Position numbers and translations under genes: made by a program. Below are positions 8,035-15,493 of a stretch of DNA of 64,000 nt, piece after piece. How positions within the stretch are numbered: the stretch's first letter is position 1; every line of letters starts with the position of its first letter. This DNA is from Floridanema evergladense (lineage in GTDB: Bacteria > Cyanobacteriota > Cyanobacteriia > Cyanobacteriales > Aerosakkonemataceae), in the NCBI RefSeq assembly GCF_041929205.1, contig NZ_JBHFNT010000288.1, one strand, 5' to 3'. The notes under the pieces were generated by a model. It was not told where the DNA came from. It worked only from the letters and a program-made list of their open reading frames with translations, and ran no database searches.

Positions 8035-9354
8035 TTATGCTGAGGCGGGTTGGAGTTTTTGGTAATCTCGCTTTCTTGGTTCTACAATGCGGGGGCTAAC
8101 TTGGTATTTTTCCGCTGCTTGGGTCATGGTTAATTCTAGTAATTTTTCAGATCCTAATTGTTGTTTTTCTGTAGGTTTAATTGGGTCTATTCGTAAAGCT
8201 TTAATTATTTCAGATGCGATCGCTTTTGCCAACAAAGGTGGTACGGAATTTCCTACTTGTCTAAAACCATGCCATTTAGTTGAATGAAACCGGAACCAAT
8301 CAGGGTAAGAATGCAATCTGGCTGCTTCTCTAACTGTAATACACCTGGGACTAAATGGGTGAATTGGTCGGGGTGATGTAAAAGCACCTTGATTACTCGC
8401 TGTTCCCGCTCTTAATGTGTTACAAATCCCTTCGGGATGCAATTTGTAAAAACGGCTAACTGGTTCAATTTTGCCGGGATTTGTCTTTTCAAATCTCTGC
8501 ATTGCTTCGTCGGAATGTTTGGTACGCAAACTGGCGGTAATGATTGTTGAATCAAATTCTCTTGGGTAGCTGTAATCATTTTCTTCTACTATCAAACTGC
8601 GGAGTTTAGCGGCATAATTGCTGGGGATACCGTATTTAGTAATTACCCAATCTCTTGTTAATAACTCTGGGTGATTTTGCACTTCTGGTAAATCTCCGAT
8701 CGCTTCCCAAACTGTAGGAACTAAAGGTAAGGTTGAAGTGGTAATTTGTTTTGTTTTTCCGGCTCGTTTGGAGTTGGTTGCGGTGATTGGTTCGGGATAT
8801 TTTGGTAAGGGTAAATCTTGCCGACAACCTAATAAAAATACTCGCGATCGCGCTTGTGGTACTCCATAATGAGCCGCATTAAGAACTTGGTAATTTTCGA
8901 TTAATTGATAACCATTTCCTTGCAATTGTTCAATAATTTCTCCGAGCAATTCCTGATGTTTTCCTATAGTTAATCCTCGGACATTTTCTAAAACAAAATA
9001 TTTAGGTTTTAATTCTAAAACTAATCTGACAAACTGCTTGAGTAAAGCATTGCGCGGATCTCCTAAATCTCGTTTTCCAATTAAAGAAAATCCTTGGCAA
9101 GGAGAACCACCAAATACTATGTCAATTTCGCGATCGCCAATTTGCGAAAGCTGCCTAATTTCTGCGCCAGTTATATTGTTAATATCCCGGCATAAAGTAG
9201 TCCAAAAAGGAAAGTTATACTCGTGTGTGGCGCAATGAATTGGATCTATTTCTACAGCAGCTAATACGTCGAATCCTGCTTGTTCAAAACCAAGCGTCAT
9301 CCCACCAGCACCTGCAAATAAGTCTACACCAATAGGCCGTTTTTTGCTGTTCAT
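8035..9354 (-). CDS. DNA (cytosine-5-)-methyltransferase, possibly CGATCG-specific
   Basis: A 439-residue C5 methyltransferase with all main motifs in order: I (DLFAGAGGMTLGFEQAGF), IV (GGSPCQGFSLIGKRD with the catalytic PC), VI (ENVRGL), VIII (QARSRVFLLG), and X (RQVGNSVPPLLAKAIASEI). The target-recognition region lies at about 190-330. No restriction endonuclease is adjacent, so it looks like a solitary methylase. Its start resembles cyanobacterial enzymes of the M.Ssp6803I group, which methylate CGATCG, the core of HIP1; the window is rich in HIP1. That specificity is inference. Confidence 0.92.
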   Translation of the reverse strand: MNSKKRPIGVDLFAGAGGMTLGFEQAGFDVLAAVEIDPIHCATHEYNFPFWTTLCRDINNITGAEIRQLSQIGDREIDIVFGGSPCQGFSLIGKRDLGDPRNALLKQFVRLVLELKPKYFVLENVRGLTIGKHQELLGEIIEQLQGNGYQLIENYQVLNAAHYGVPQARSRVFLLGCRQDLPLPKYPEPITATNSKRAGKTKQITTSTLPLVPTVWEAIGDLPEVQNHPELLTRDWVITKYGIPSNYAAKLRSLIVEENDYSYPREFDSTIITASLRTKHSDEAMQRFEKTNPGKIEPVSRFYKLHPEGICNTLRAGTASNQGAFTSPRPIHPFSPRCITVREAARLHSYPDWFRFHSTKWHGFRQVGNSVPPLLAKAIASEIIKALRIDPIKPTEKQQLGSEKLLELTMTQAAEKYQVSPRIVEPRKRDYQKLQPASA

Positions 9355-9653
9355 GCCATATTCTGCTCAATTTTTCCTGCCTAAGAATAAGCTGCAAATT
9401 AACTTATTCTTTGTATAGCTAACCCAGTATTCGGAATAATACAACAAAATCTTTGGCTGTGGCTGAATTTTTGCCGTCAAGTTACAAGAGGTATACTTTA
9501 ATGCGTGTTTTGTAATCTATCTAGGCAGATTTTGTTACTTGAGGTTGAGTAAATGATTAATATTAATCCCCATCAATACTCTTAGTTAATTCTGACACAA
9601 ACAGGCGGCTATGCGGCGACTCGGAGAGATTTTTTGGCGATCGCTTAAGTCCG

Positions 9654-10646
9654 CTATATTTTCTGATTTGGTTGAAATGGTGTATACTTGCCACCTAAAG
9701 CTTCGACGATCGCTTTAGTATTAGCAACCATCATTTTTATGTAAGTGTCTCCATCGCTACCAGCTGCGCCAATTGAATCAGAATAAAGTTGCTTTGGTGC
9801 TAATTTAACTCCGGCTTCTTGGGCTACAGTTTTAATTAAAGTTGGATTAATTGTGGTTTCGGCAAAAATCGCTGGTACGCCCGATTTTTTCAAAGCATCG
9901 ACTAATTTTTTGACTGTTTGGGCACTGGGTTGTTCTTCCGTACTAATGCCGATTAATGTGCCGAAAATATCCAGTCCATACCCACGACCATAATATTGAA
10001 AAGCATCGTGACTGGTAACTAATTTACGTTTATCTGCGGGGATTGTGCTAATTTGTTGGGTAATCCAAGCGTCTAACTGTTGCAATTCTTGGGTCAATTT
10101 TTGGGCATTTTTAGTAAATACTTGTTTGTCTTCTGGTGATAATGCAATCAAAGCGTCACGAATTGCACTCACCATTTGAATGACATTTTTTACATTACCC
10201 CAAACGTGAGGATCGGGGACTACTTCCCCTTGACCTTTGTCTAATTGTAAAGGTTTGACTACCTCTCCTGCTGCCAATTTTCGCGCCTGAATACCGGAAG
10301 CATTCATTAACTTTATTAATCCCGGTTCTAAGTTATAGCCGTTGTAAACTATTAATTTGGCTTTTTCTAACGCCAAGCTGTCAGCGGGTACTGGTTCGTA
10401 AACGTGAGGATCAGCACCTGGTTGCAAAATTCCCTTTAACTGAATTTCGTCTCCTCCTACTTCTGCTGTCAAGTCGGCGAGGATGGTACTAGTGGCGACG
10501 ACGTTGGGTTTTCCGTTTGTTTGCTGGGGACGGTTAGCGGTTTGGGGGTTACAACTAAGTAAGCCGAAAACTAGGAGGGAAAGGGTTAAAGCTTTAACGG
10601 TAAACTTAGCTTGCGTCCTGTTAGAGTTGTGAATAATTAGTTTCAT
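9654..10646 (-). CDS. mntC: Manganese/zinc ABC transporter substrate-binding lipoprotein (MntC-like)
   Basis: A 330-residue cluster A-I metal-binding protein. The N-terminus has a signal ending in a lipobox, VFGLLSC near 32, so it is probably lipid-anchored facing the periplasm. Metal ligands fit His-His-Glu-Asp: DPHVYEPVP, DPHVWGNVK, FAETTINPTL and LYSDSIG. The His-rich loop of zinc-specific ZnuA is absent, which favours manganese. The cognate ATPase and permease lie on the other strand across an 86-base gap, so one short region probably controls both transcripts. Confidence 0.87.
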   Translation of the reverse strand: MKLIIHNSNRTQAKFTVKALTLSLLVFGLLSCNPQTANRPQQTNGKPNVVATSTILADLTAEVGGDEIQLKGILQPGADPHVYEPVPADSLALEKAKLIVYNGYNLEPGLIKLMNASGIQARKLAAGEVVKPLQLDKGQGEVVPDPHVWGNVKNVIQMVSAIRDALIALSPEDKQVFTKNAQKLTQELQQLDAWITQQISTIPADKRKLVTSHDAFQYYGRGYGLDIFGTLIGISTEEQPSAQTVKKLVDALKKSGVPAIFAETTINPTLIKTVAQEAGVKLAPKQLYSDSIGAAGSDGDTYIKMMVANTKAIVEALGGKYTPFQPNQKI

Positions 10647-10732
10647 TTATCCTTGCTATTCATTCCTTTTATAGATGTTTTCATAATTGTCTCATTTTTA
10701 TACTATGCTCAGAGAAGTACGATCGAATCGAG
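10647..10732. promoter_or_regulatory. Divergent promoter region mntC / mntA
   Basis: The 86-base gap between the divergent binding-protein and ATPase genes must contain both promoters. It is AT-rich, and no operator could be assigned by eye. Confidence 0.4.
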
Positions 10733-11533
10733 ATGATGAAAACTATTAGCTTACCCACAGATGAACATTGGACGCAGCAAGTTTGCCAGATTAGGGATAT
10801 TCCCAGGATTACGGTCGATCGCTTGGGGGTCAAGTATCGCACGGTAGAGGCGTTGCGCGACGTTAGTTTTACGTTGAATTGTGGTAGAGTGACGGGAATT
10901 ATTGGCCCAAATGGTGCGGGAAAAAGTACCTTACTAAAAGGGATGTTAGGGTTAATTCCAGTTAGTAATGGTACAACAATTTATCAAAATCAACCTTTGA
11001 TGGATCAGTTAGCGAAAGTTGCGTATGTACCGCAGCGATCGCAAATTGACTGGACTTATCCTGTTACAGTTTGGGATGTGGTAATGATGGGTAGAGTCAG
11101 AAAAACGGGATGGTTTCGCCGCTTTTCTAATGTGAGTCGTAAAATTAGCGAAACAGCGTTAGAAAGAGTGGGAATGAGTGATTTTTGCGATCGACCGATC
11201 GGACAACTTTCCGGGGGTCAACAACAAAGGGTATTCTTAGCTAGGGCGTTAGCGCAAGAAGCGGAAATTTTCTGTTTTGATGAACCCTTTGCTGGCATAG
11301 ATCAAAAAACAGAAACGGTAATATTTGAAATTTTCCGCGAACTAGCTAACGAAGGCAAATTTGTCTTAGTTGTGAATCACGATTTAGGCGAGTCGATCGC
11401 TAATTTTGATGATTTAATTTTATTAAATCGAGAATTAATTGCCGCAGGTTCTAGAGAAAAAGTATTTACCCAAGAAAACCTTTATCACGCCTACGGTGGA
11501 CAAGTGATTTTCTTCCAAGGAAAAGCAGCTTAA
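10733..11533 (+). CDS. mntA: Manganese/zinc ABC transporter ATP-binding protein (MntA-like)
   Basis: A 266-residue ABC ATPase. Walker A is GPNGAGKST near 60-68, the Q-loop VPQRSQIDW near 100, the signature LSGGQQQRVFLARALA near 160, Walker B EIFCFDEPFAGID near 185, and the switch His is in VVNHD. The branch is that of metal-ion (Mn/Zn/Fe) importers, and the neighbouring family-3 permease and MntC-like binding protein support this. It energises uptake at the cytoplasmic face of the inner membrane. The second ATG, three bases downstream, is an equally good start. Confidence 0.9.
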   Translation: MMKTISLPTDEHWTQQVCQIRDIPRITVDRLGVKYRTVEALRDVSFTLNCGRVTGIIGPNGAGKSTLLKGMLGLIPVSNGTTIYQNQPLMDQLAKVAYVPQRSQIDWTYPVTVWDVVMMGRVRKTGWFRRFSNVSRKISETALERVGMSDFCDRPIGQLSGGQQQRVFLARALAQEAEIFCFDEPFAGIDQKTETVIFEIFRELANEGKFVLVVNHDLGESIANFDDLILLNRELIAAGSREKVFTQENLYHAYGGQVIFFQGKAA

Positions 11534-11537
11534 ATAA

Positions 11538-11569
11538 GTTTTGAGTTTTGAGTTTTGAGTTTTGAGTTA
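11538..11569. repeat. TTTTGAG heptamer tandem repeat
   Basis: Four copies of TTTTGAG stand just after the ATPase gene, in the 189-base gap before the permease gene. The rest of the gap is C/T-rich simple sequence ending in a weak approach to the permease ATG. Confidence 0.8.
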
Positions 11570-11722
11570 AAGAGAATTACACAACTACTGCAAAATAACT
11601 CCTGTTTTTCCGATCCAAAAAACCTGTGTTTTCTCTGCGTTCTCTGCGCCTCTGTGGTTTCATCACTTAATTAGAGATAAAACCCAGTATATTCCTTCTG
11701 CCCTCTGCCTTTCTTCTAAATT

Positions 11723-12610
11723 ATGCTGGAATCCTTAATTGAACCATTACAATATAGTTTCATGCAACGATCGCTAATTATTGCCATATTAGTTGGCTTA
11801 ATTTGTGCGGTTGTGGGCAGTTATTTAATGGTACAAAGACTAGCTTTGCTAGGAGATGCCATTAGTCATTCAGTGTTACCCGGATTAGCGATCGCCTTCA
11901 TTTTAGGTGCTAATATTTTCATTGGTGCTTTTATGGCGGGAGTGATTAGTACGATGGCGATCGCATTTATAAAAACTCGATCGCCCATCAAAGAAGATGC
12001 CGCAATGGGAATAGTATTCTCCGCCTTTTTTGCCTTGGGAATTACCTTAATTACCATCATCCAAAAAAGCAACAAAATTGACCTCAATCACTTCCTATTT
12101 GGCAATATTTTAGGAGTCACATTTGACGAAGTTTGGGACACCGCAATTATTGCTGCAATCATCTTATTTGTGGTAGGATTACTTTACAAAGAACTACTTT
12201 TTTATACCTTCGATCCACTAGGCGCACAAGCAGCAGGTTTACCAGTTAATATCCTCAACTTTGGTTTAATGTTACTCATCGCCTTAACCATAGTTGCCAG
12301 CATGAAAGCAGTGGGAGTAATACTAGTTTTAGCATTATTAATTACTCCCGGAGCAACAGCATATTTACTAGTAAAACGCCTTCACCAAATGATGATTTTG
12401 GGTGCAGGAATTGGAATTGTTTCGAGTATTTCGGGAATGTATCTCAGCTATTTTTACAATTTACCTTCCGGCCCTGCCATAGTCTTAGTCGCATCAGTAT
12501 TTTTTATCTTAGCACTACTTTTTAGCCCCAATTACGGCATCTTCACACAGAAAAATTTCAATTTGGGACAATCATCACTATGGCGAGAATTAAAGCAACT
12601 ATTTCGTTAA
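11723..12610 (+). CDS. mntB: Manganese/zinc ABC transporter permease (MntB-like)
   Basis: A 295-residue integral membrane protein of the ABC-3 metal permease family with eight to nine hydrophobic helices. Recognisable family blocks are RSLIIAILVGLICAVVGSYL at the start, LALLGDAISHSVLPGLAIAF near 45, FGNILGVT near 127, and MKAVGVILVLALLITPGATA near 195. It forms the channel for the metal delivered by the MntC-like lipoprotein. It follows the ATPase gene on the same strand after a repeat-bearing gap and is followed 17 bases later by a hydrolase gene. Confidence 0.9.
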   Translation: MLESLIEPLQYSFMQRSLIIAILVGLICAVVGSYLMVQRLALLGDAISHSVLPGLAIAFILGANIFIGAFMAGVISTMAIAFIKTRSPIKEDAAMGIVFSAFFALGITLITIIQKSNKIDLNHFLFGNILGVTFDEVWDTAIIAAIILFVVGLLYKELLFYTFDPLGAQAAGLPVNILNFGLMLLIALTIVASMKAVGVILVLALLITPGATAYLLVKRLHQMMILGAGIGIVSSISGMYLSYFYNLPSGPAIVLVASVFFILALLFSPNYGIFTQKNFNLGQSSLWRELKQLFR

Positions 12611-12627
12611 CATACTTCTAAAATCCT

Positions 12628-13611
12628 ATGACTGTTCGCGCTTTTTTTCGATCGACAAAAGTCAAAACTGCTACCTCACCTTACGACACAATTCATCTTA
12701 AAGTATTCTATCCCGCCCAGATGTCCGGGAGTGAATTAGAAAAAACTCAAGGTATCATTCCAGCAGATGTAGAAAAAGCACCTTTCCCTGTAGTAATTTT
12801 CTTTGGGGGAGTCAACTGTGGGCTAGAAAATTACCAATGGTTAGCCGTTAAACTAGCAGAAAAAGGAATAGTAGTAGTCACCTTTGCTTGGGTAGCAGAA
12901 AACTTTCCCGGAATTATCGCCTTAACTCCGGGAGTTGATACCCAAATGTTAAAACCTGACACTTACGGAACTGCGCCCACTGCCTCCGCTTTACCCGCCT
13001 TATTAGCTGAATTAGAAAGCTTACAAAAAGAAGGTTTACTAGCAGGAATGCTAAACTTACAACAGGTAATTTTAGGCGGACATTCCGCTGGTGGAAGAGT
13101 TGCTTTAGAAAGTGCTAACCCGGAATTTTTCCCCCAAGTTGCTGCCGCTTTTGGCTATGCTGTGCATAGTGCTGCCCCAATAATGTTAGGTTTTCCAGCA
13201 GATACTTTTTTACCCCTACCTTCGACATTACCAATGTTGTTAATAGGTGGCACTTGTGATGGTGTCATTACTAACAGCAGACACATTTATGGTATAAAAG
13301 AAGATAGTCCTACTAGGTCAATGATGCGAACTTTTCGGGAGGCAATTACCGCAAATCGAAATGATACCTATTTAATCATAATTGAAGGAGCAAATCATTA
13401 TTCAATTGTTCATCCCCAAGACCCAACTACTGACAGAGCATTTTTAGATTTTCCCAATACCCAACCGCAAGAAAATATCCGTTCTTTAATTGAAGAATCA
13501 ATTTCTCTGTTTATTGATGCTCATGTTCGCCAACAACCAGAAGCATTACCAGCACTTGATAAAATGAAAAATGAATTGCACCCTTTAATTGCCACTTTTG
13601 AGCGCAAATGA
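12628..13611 (+). CDS. Alpha/beta hydrolase (dienelactone hydrolase/chlorophyllase-like)
   Basis: A 327-residue alpha/beta-hydrolase. The nucleophile elbow GGHSAGGRVAL lies near 153, VVIFFGGVNCG near 55 is a likely oxyanion-hole strand, and ANHYSIV near 260 supplies a plausible catalytic His. The fold resembles the dienelactone hydrolase and chlorophyllase groups, but the substrate cannot be told. It starts 17 bases after the permease stop and is probably on the same transcript; no functional link to manganese uptake is known. Confidence 0.8.
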   Translation: MTVRAFFRSTKVKTATSPYDTIHLKVFYPAQMSGSELEKTQGIIPADVEKAPFPVVIFFGGVNCGLENYQWLAVKLAEKGIVVVTFAWVAENFPGIIALTPGVDTQMLKPDTYGTAPTASALPALLAELESLQKEGLLAGMLNLQQVILGGHSAGGRVALESANPEFFPQVAAAFGYAVHSAAPIMLGFPADTFLPLPSTLPMLLIGGTCDGVITNSRHIYGIKEDSPTRSMMRTFREAITANRNDTYLIIIEGANHYSIVHPQDPTTDRAFLDFPNTQPQENIRSLIEESISLFIDAHVRQQPEALPALDKMKNELHPLIATFERK

Positions 13612-13634
13612 ACCAGTGTGAATAACAATAAACT

Positions 13635-13865
13635 TCACGAATACTTTTCTCGTAACTCAGAAAAAACTTGAGATGATGGTTCTCCAATAGCTGTTTTGCG
13701 ATTAATATCTTCCAATCGTTGGGTTAATTCTATATCCCAAGCAGTTTCTAGATTATCATCTATACCCTCATCAAGAGAATGAATTAAAAAGTAGGCAATT
13801 TCAGCCCGCTCTTTTGCAGAAAGCTGAGAAAGTTCGAGTTTAAGTTTTTCCGCAGTTTCACTCAT
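13635..13865 (-). CDS. Addiction-module antitoxin component (TIGR02574-like), solitary
   Basis: A 76-residue acidic protein. The core KLELSQLSAKERAEIAYFLI followed by HSLDEG and a C-terminal segment with WDIELTQRLEDI is the pattern of the putative addiction-module component family, normally followed by a RelE/ParE-type toxin gene. No toxin gene is adjacent: the upstream side is a noncoding gap leading to divergent hicB, and downstream is the convergent hydrolase. It may act as a lone antitoxin or be the remnant of a pair. Confidence 0.75.
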   Translation of the reverse strand: MSETAEKLKLELSQLSAKERAEIAYFLIHSLDEGIDDNLETAWDIELTQRLEDINRKTAIGEPSSQVFSELREKYS

Positions 13866-14023
13866 GCTTTAGAGTCTCCCCAACAATTCTAATTACAGAC
13901 TCAACTATCCGATCTTAAATGGTTTACGGGTATATTGCGATCGCATCCAAAAACCCACATAACCCGCCGTAGTCTCAACCTCTGGTGGAGTATCCTAGTA
14001 ACTAAGGGTTTAGGAGAAGAAAA

Positions 14024-14278
14024 ATGTTAGCGAGTTACATTGACAAAGCAATGGAATCTGCTACCTACGAGATTATTGAAGAAGATAAGACCTATTGGGG
14101 TGAAATTCCAGAACTACAGGGAGTTTGGGCAAATCAGCCAACTCTAGAAAGCTGTCGTCAGGAATTGCGAGAAGCTTTGAGCGATTGGCTTGCCCTTCGT
14201 CTTAGATTGGGATTAACCATTCCTGTTATTGCAGAAATTAACCTGAATCTCCTCACTGAACCTCTGACTACCGCTTAA
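14024..14278 (+). CDS. hicB: HicB-family antitoxin
   Basis: An 84-residue protein of the partial RNase H-like HicB fold: YEIIEEDKTYWGEIPELQGVWA, then a helix with CRQELREALSDWLALRLRLG. The usual family pattern is E-x-G-x-Y-x-G-x-x-P-x-L-x-G. It would neutralise the HicA toxin encoded two bases downstream. AGGAG lies eight bases before the ATG. The order hicB-hicA is the reverse of the classic hicAB order but is common in cyanobacteria. Confidence 0.87.
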   Translation: MLASYIDKAMESATYEIIEEDKTYWGEIPELQGVWANQPTLESCRQELREALSDWLALRLRLGLTIPVIAEINLNLLTEPLTTA

Positions 14279-14280
14279 AG

Positions 14281-14499
14281 ATGCCCAAACTAACCCCCAT
14301 CTCTTGGTTTGGTCTAGTTCAACGACTACGCGAACTCGGTTTTGAGGGACCATTTTCTGGTGGGAAACATCCTCAAATGCGTCGTAATGAACTAACGGTA
14401 ATTATTCCCAATCCTCATCAAGGCGACATTAATGTAGGACTTTTGCAACGCATTTTACGTCAAGCGGGAATTACACGCGAAGAATGGTTTGGAGAATAG
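14281..14499 (+). CDS. hicA: HicA-family mRNA interferase toxin
   Basis: A 72-residue YcfA/HicA-type protein with a dsRNA-binding-like fold. LVQRLRELGFEGPFSGGKHPQM contains the conserved Gly-Gly and the catalytic His near 29, and GLLQRILRQAGITREEW is the usual C-terminal helix. HicA toxins cleave mRNA. The gene starts two bases after the hicB stop, so the pair is one operon. A strong inverted repeat follows at 14542-14577. Confidence 0.87.
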   Translation: MPKLTPISWFGLVQRLRELGFEGPFSGGKHPQMRRNELTVIIPNPHQGDINVGLLQRILRQAGITREEWFGE

Positions 14500-14541
14500 A
14501 GACAAACAGTAGTTTCTTTCACTGTCAACATTCAGTTGAAT

Positions 14542-14577
14542 AAAAGGTTAAAGGTGAAAATTCACCTTTAACCTTTT
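14542..14577. terminator. Bidirectional hairpin between hicA and vapC-GNAT chimera
   Basis: A perfect 17-bp inverted repeat, with arms beginning AAAAGGTTAAAGGTG and ending CACCTTTAACCTTTT, separated by two bases. T-rich arms on both strands make it a likely terminator for the convergent hicBA and vapBC transcripts. Confidence 0.8.
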
Positions 14578-14609
14578 CCTCATTTACCTAACTTTTGTTA
14601 GAAGTTTAG

Positions 14610-14816
14610 TTACAAATCCAGAATCATTTTTACCATTGGTTCGCCTAAAATACGTTCTGCCCGGAAACCTAATTTCTGACTGATACGTTGCATTGCCATA
14701 TTATCAGTGAGAATGTCGGCTGTAACTCGACTTAAGTTTTCATCACGGGCTATTTGTAATAGTCGCCGCAGAAATTCTGTACCTAAACCTTTATGTTGAT
14801 ATTTGTCAGCAATTAA
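14610..14816 (-). repeat. Second copy of the 3' end of the acetyltransferase gene
   Basis: These 207 bases match 15494-15700 with about six substitutions and no gaps. The match begins at the stop codon and ends inside the codon run for Leu-Ile-Ala-Asp-Lys; flanking DNA on both sides is unrelated. It forms the 3' part of the chimeric vapC gene. Confidence 0.95.
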
Positions 14817-15134
14817 CAGTTTACCGGAAATTTTGTGAGATGTAACAAGACTCAACCATTGGGGGAATATTGCAGGTGTTTCTTCTAGCAAGTCGAATTG
14901 ATTAATCAACATTTGTACTGCTTGTTCTGTTTTTTCTACTGTCCATCCTAGTCCATTAACAGTTATGGGACGAGTGGCTACAACCCACAATTCCGTGATA
15001 ACTTGAGCGGTAATAAAGCACTGACCACCTTCTACCAAGATTTGTGAAATAGCATTGCTTATCAGGTTATATTCGGTGGAGTCACTATCAGTAAATCTGA
15101 GAATAATATTAGTATCTAGCAAATAGTTGGTCAT
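14610..15134 (-). CDS. Chimeric VapC PIN-domain toxin fused to duplicated GNAT C-terminus
   Basis: A 174-residue chimera. Residues 1-105 are a VapC-type PIN domain, with LLDTNIILR (first catalytic Asp, residue 7) and ITELWVV (Glu 48). The PIN sequence stops at HKISGK, just where VapC proteins normally continue with a conserved Asp-containing segment. Residues 107-174 are identical to the last 68 residues of the acyl-CoA synthetase/GNAT protein encoded at 15494-18250. The last PIN strand and final acidic residues are therefore lost. Asp 110 lies near the missing position by chance, so nuclease activity is doubtful. The ATG overlaps the vapB stop as ATGA. The DNA copies differ at only about six positions, all silent. 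Confidence 0.85.
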   Translation of the reverse strand: MTNYLLDTNIILRFTDSDSTEYNLISNAISQILVEGGQCFITAQVITELWVVATRPITVNGLGWTVEKTEQAVQMLINQFDLLEETPAIFPQWLSLVTSHKISGKLLIADKYQHKGLGTEFLRRLLQIARDENLSRVTADILTDNMAMQRISQKLGFRAERILGEPMVKMILDL

Positions 15135-15373
15135 CTGCCTCGATCGTCATAAATGTTTTCTCGGCGTAGAGCTTCATGAGATAGATTAACATTACTTTTA
15201 GGAAATTGAGCAACCCATTTACGAAATTGCTCGGCTTTTTCGATTGACGTTACATTTTTTTGATTGTTTGCCTCTTTTTGTCTACTAGAGAGCTTTTCTT
15301 GAAAGAGTTTTTGGTCTTCAGGCGAGAGGTTTAACACCATTTCTACGAGAGAATTAACTAGCTGTACATTCAT
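15131..15373 (-). CDS. vapB: VapB-type antitoxin
   Basis: An 80-residue hydrophilic protein immediately upstream of the PIN-domain gene, with its stop overlapping the toxin ATG. The N-terminus NVQLVNSLVEMVLNLSPEDQ could form the DNA-binding/dimer part. The Arg-rich tail (LRRENIYDDRGR) resembles C-terminal toxin-binding tails of antitoxins paired with PIN toxins in cyanobacteria. The assignment rests mainly on position. Since the toxin partner is truncated and chimeric, its role may be only autoregulation or none. Confidence 0.7.
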   Translation of the reverse strand: MNVQLVNSLVEMVLNLSPEDQKLFQEKLSSRQKEANNQKNVTSIEKAEQFRKWVAQFPKSNVNLSHEALRRENIYDDRGR

Positions 15374-15428
15374 AGTTTTTTCTGATATTTTTGAGCTTGT
15401 ACTCTATTATATCGAGTTTTAGATTAAA

Positions 15429-15468
15429 CAAAAAACGCGAAGAATTATCTAAAAAATTCTCCGCGTTT
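15429..15468 (-). terminator. Rho-independent terminator of the acyl-CoA synthetase/GNAT gene
   Basis: Read on the minus strand, a 13-bp stem (AACGCGGAGAATT with AATTCTTCGCGTT, one G-U pair) and an 8-base loop are followed by six T residues. It lies 26 bases after the stop at 15494 and separates that gene from vapB. Confidence 0.85.
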
Positions 15469-15493
15469 GTGCATTCCTGATGATATAATTCTT

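Noticed and set aside
14610..15134. VapC chimera being an assembly or frame artefact
   Set aside because: The two copies carry several distinct silent differences and have different flanks, so one is not a mis-assembled image of the other; it still should be confirmed with long reads.
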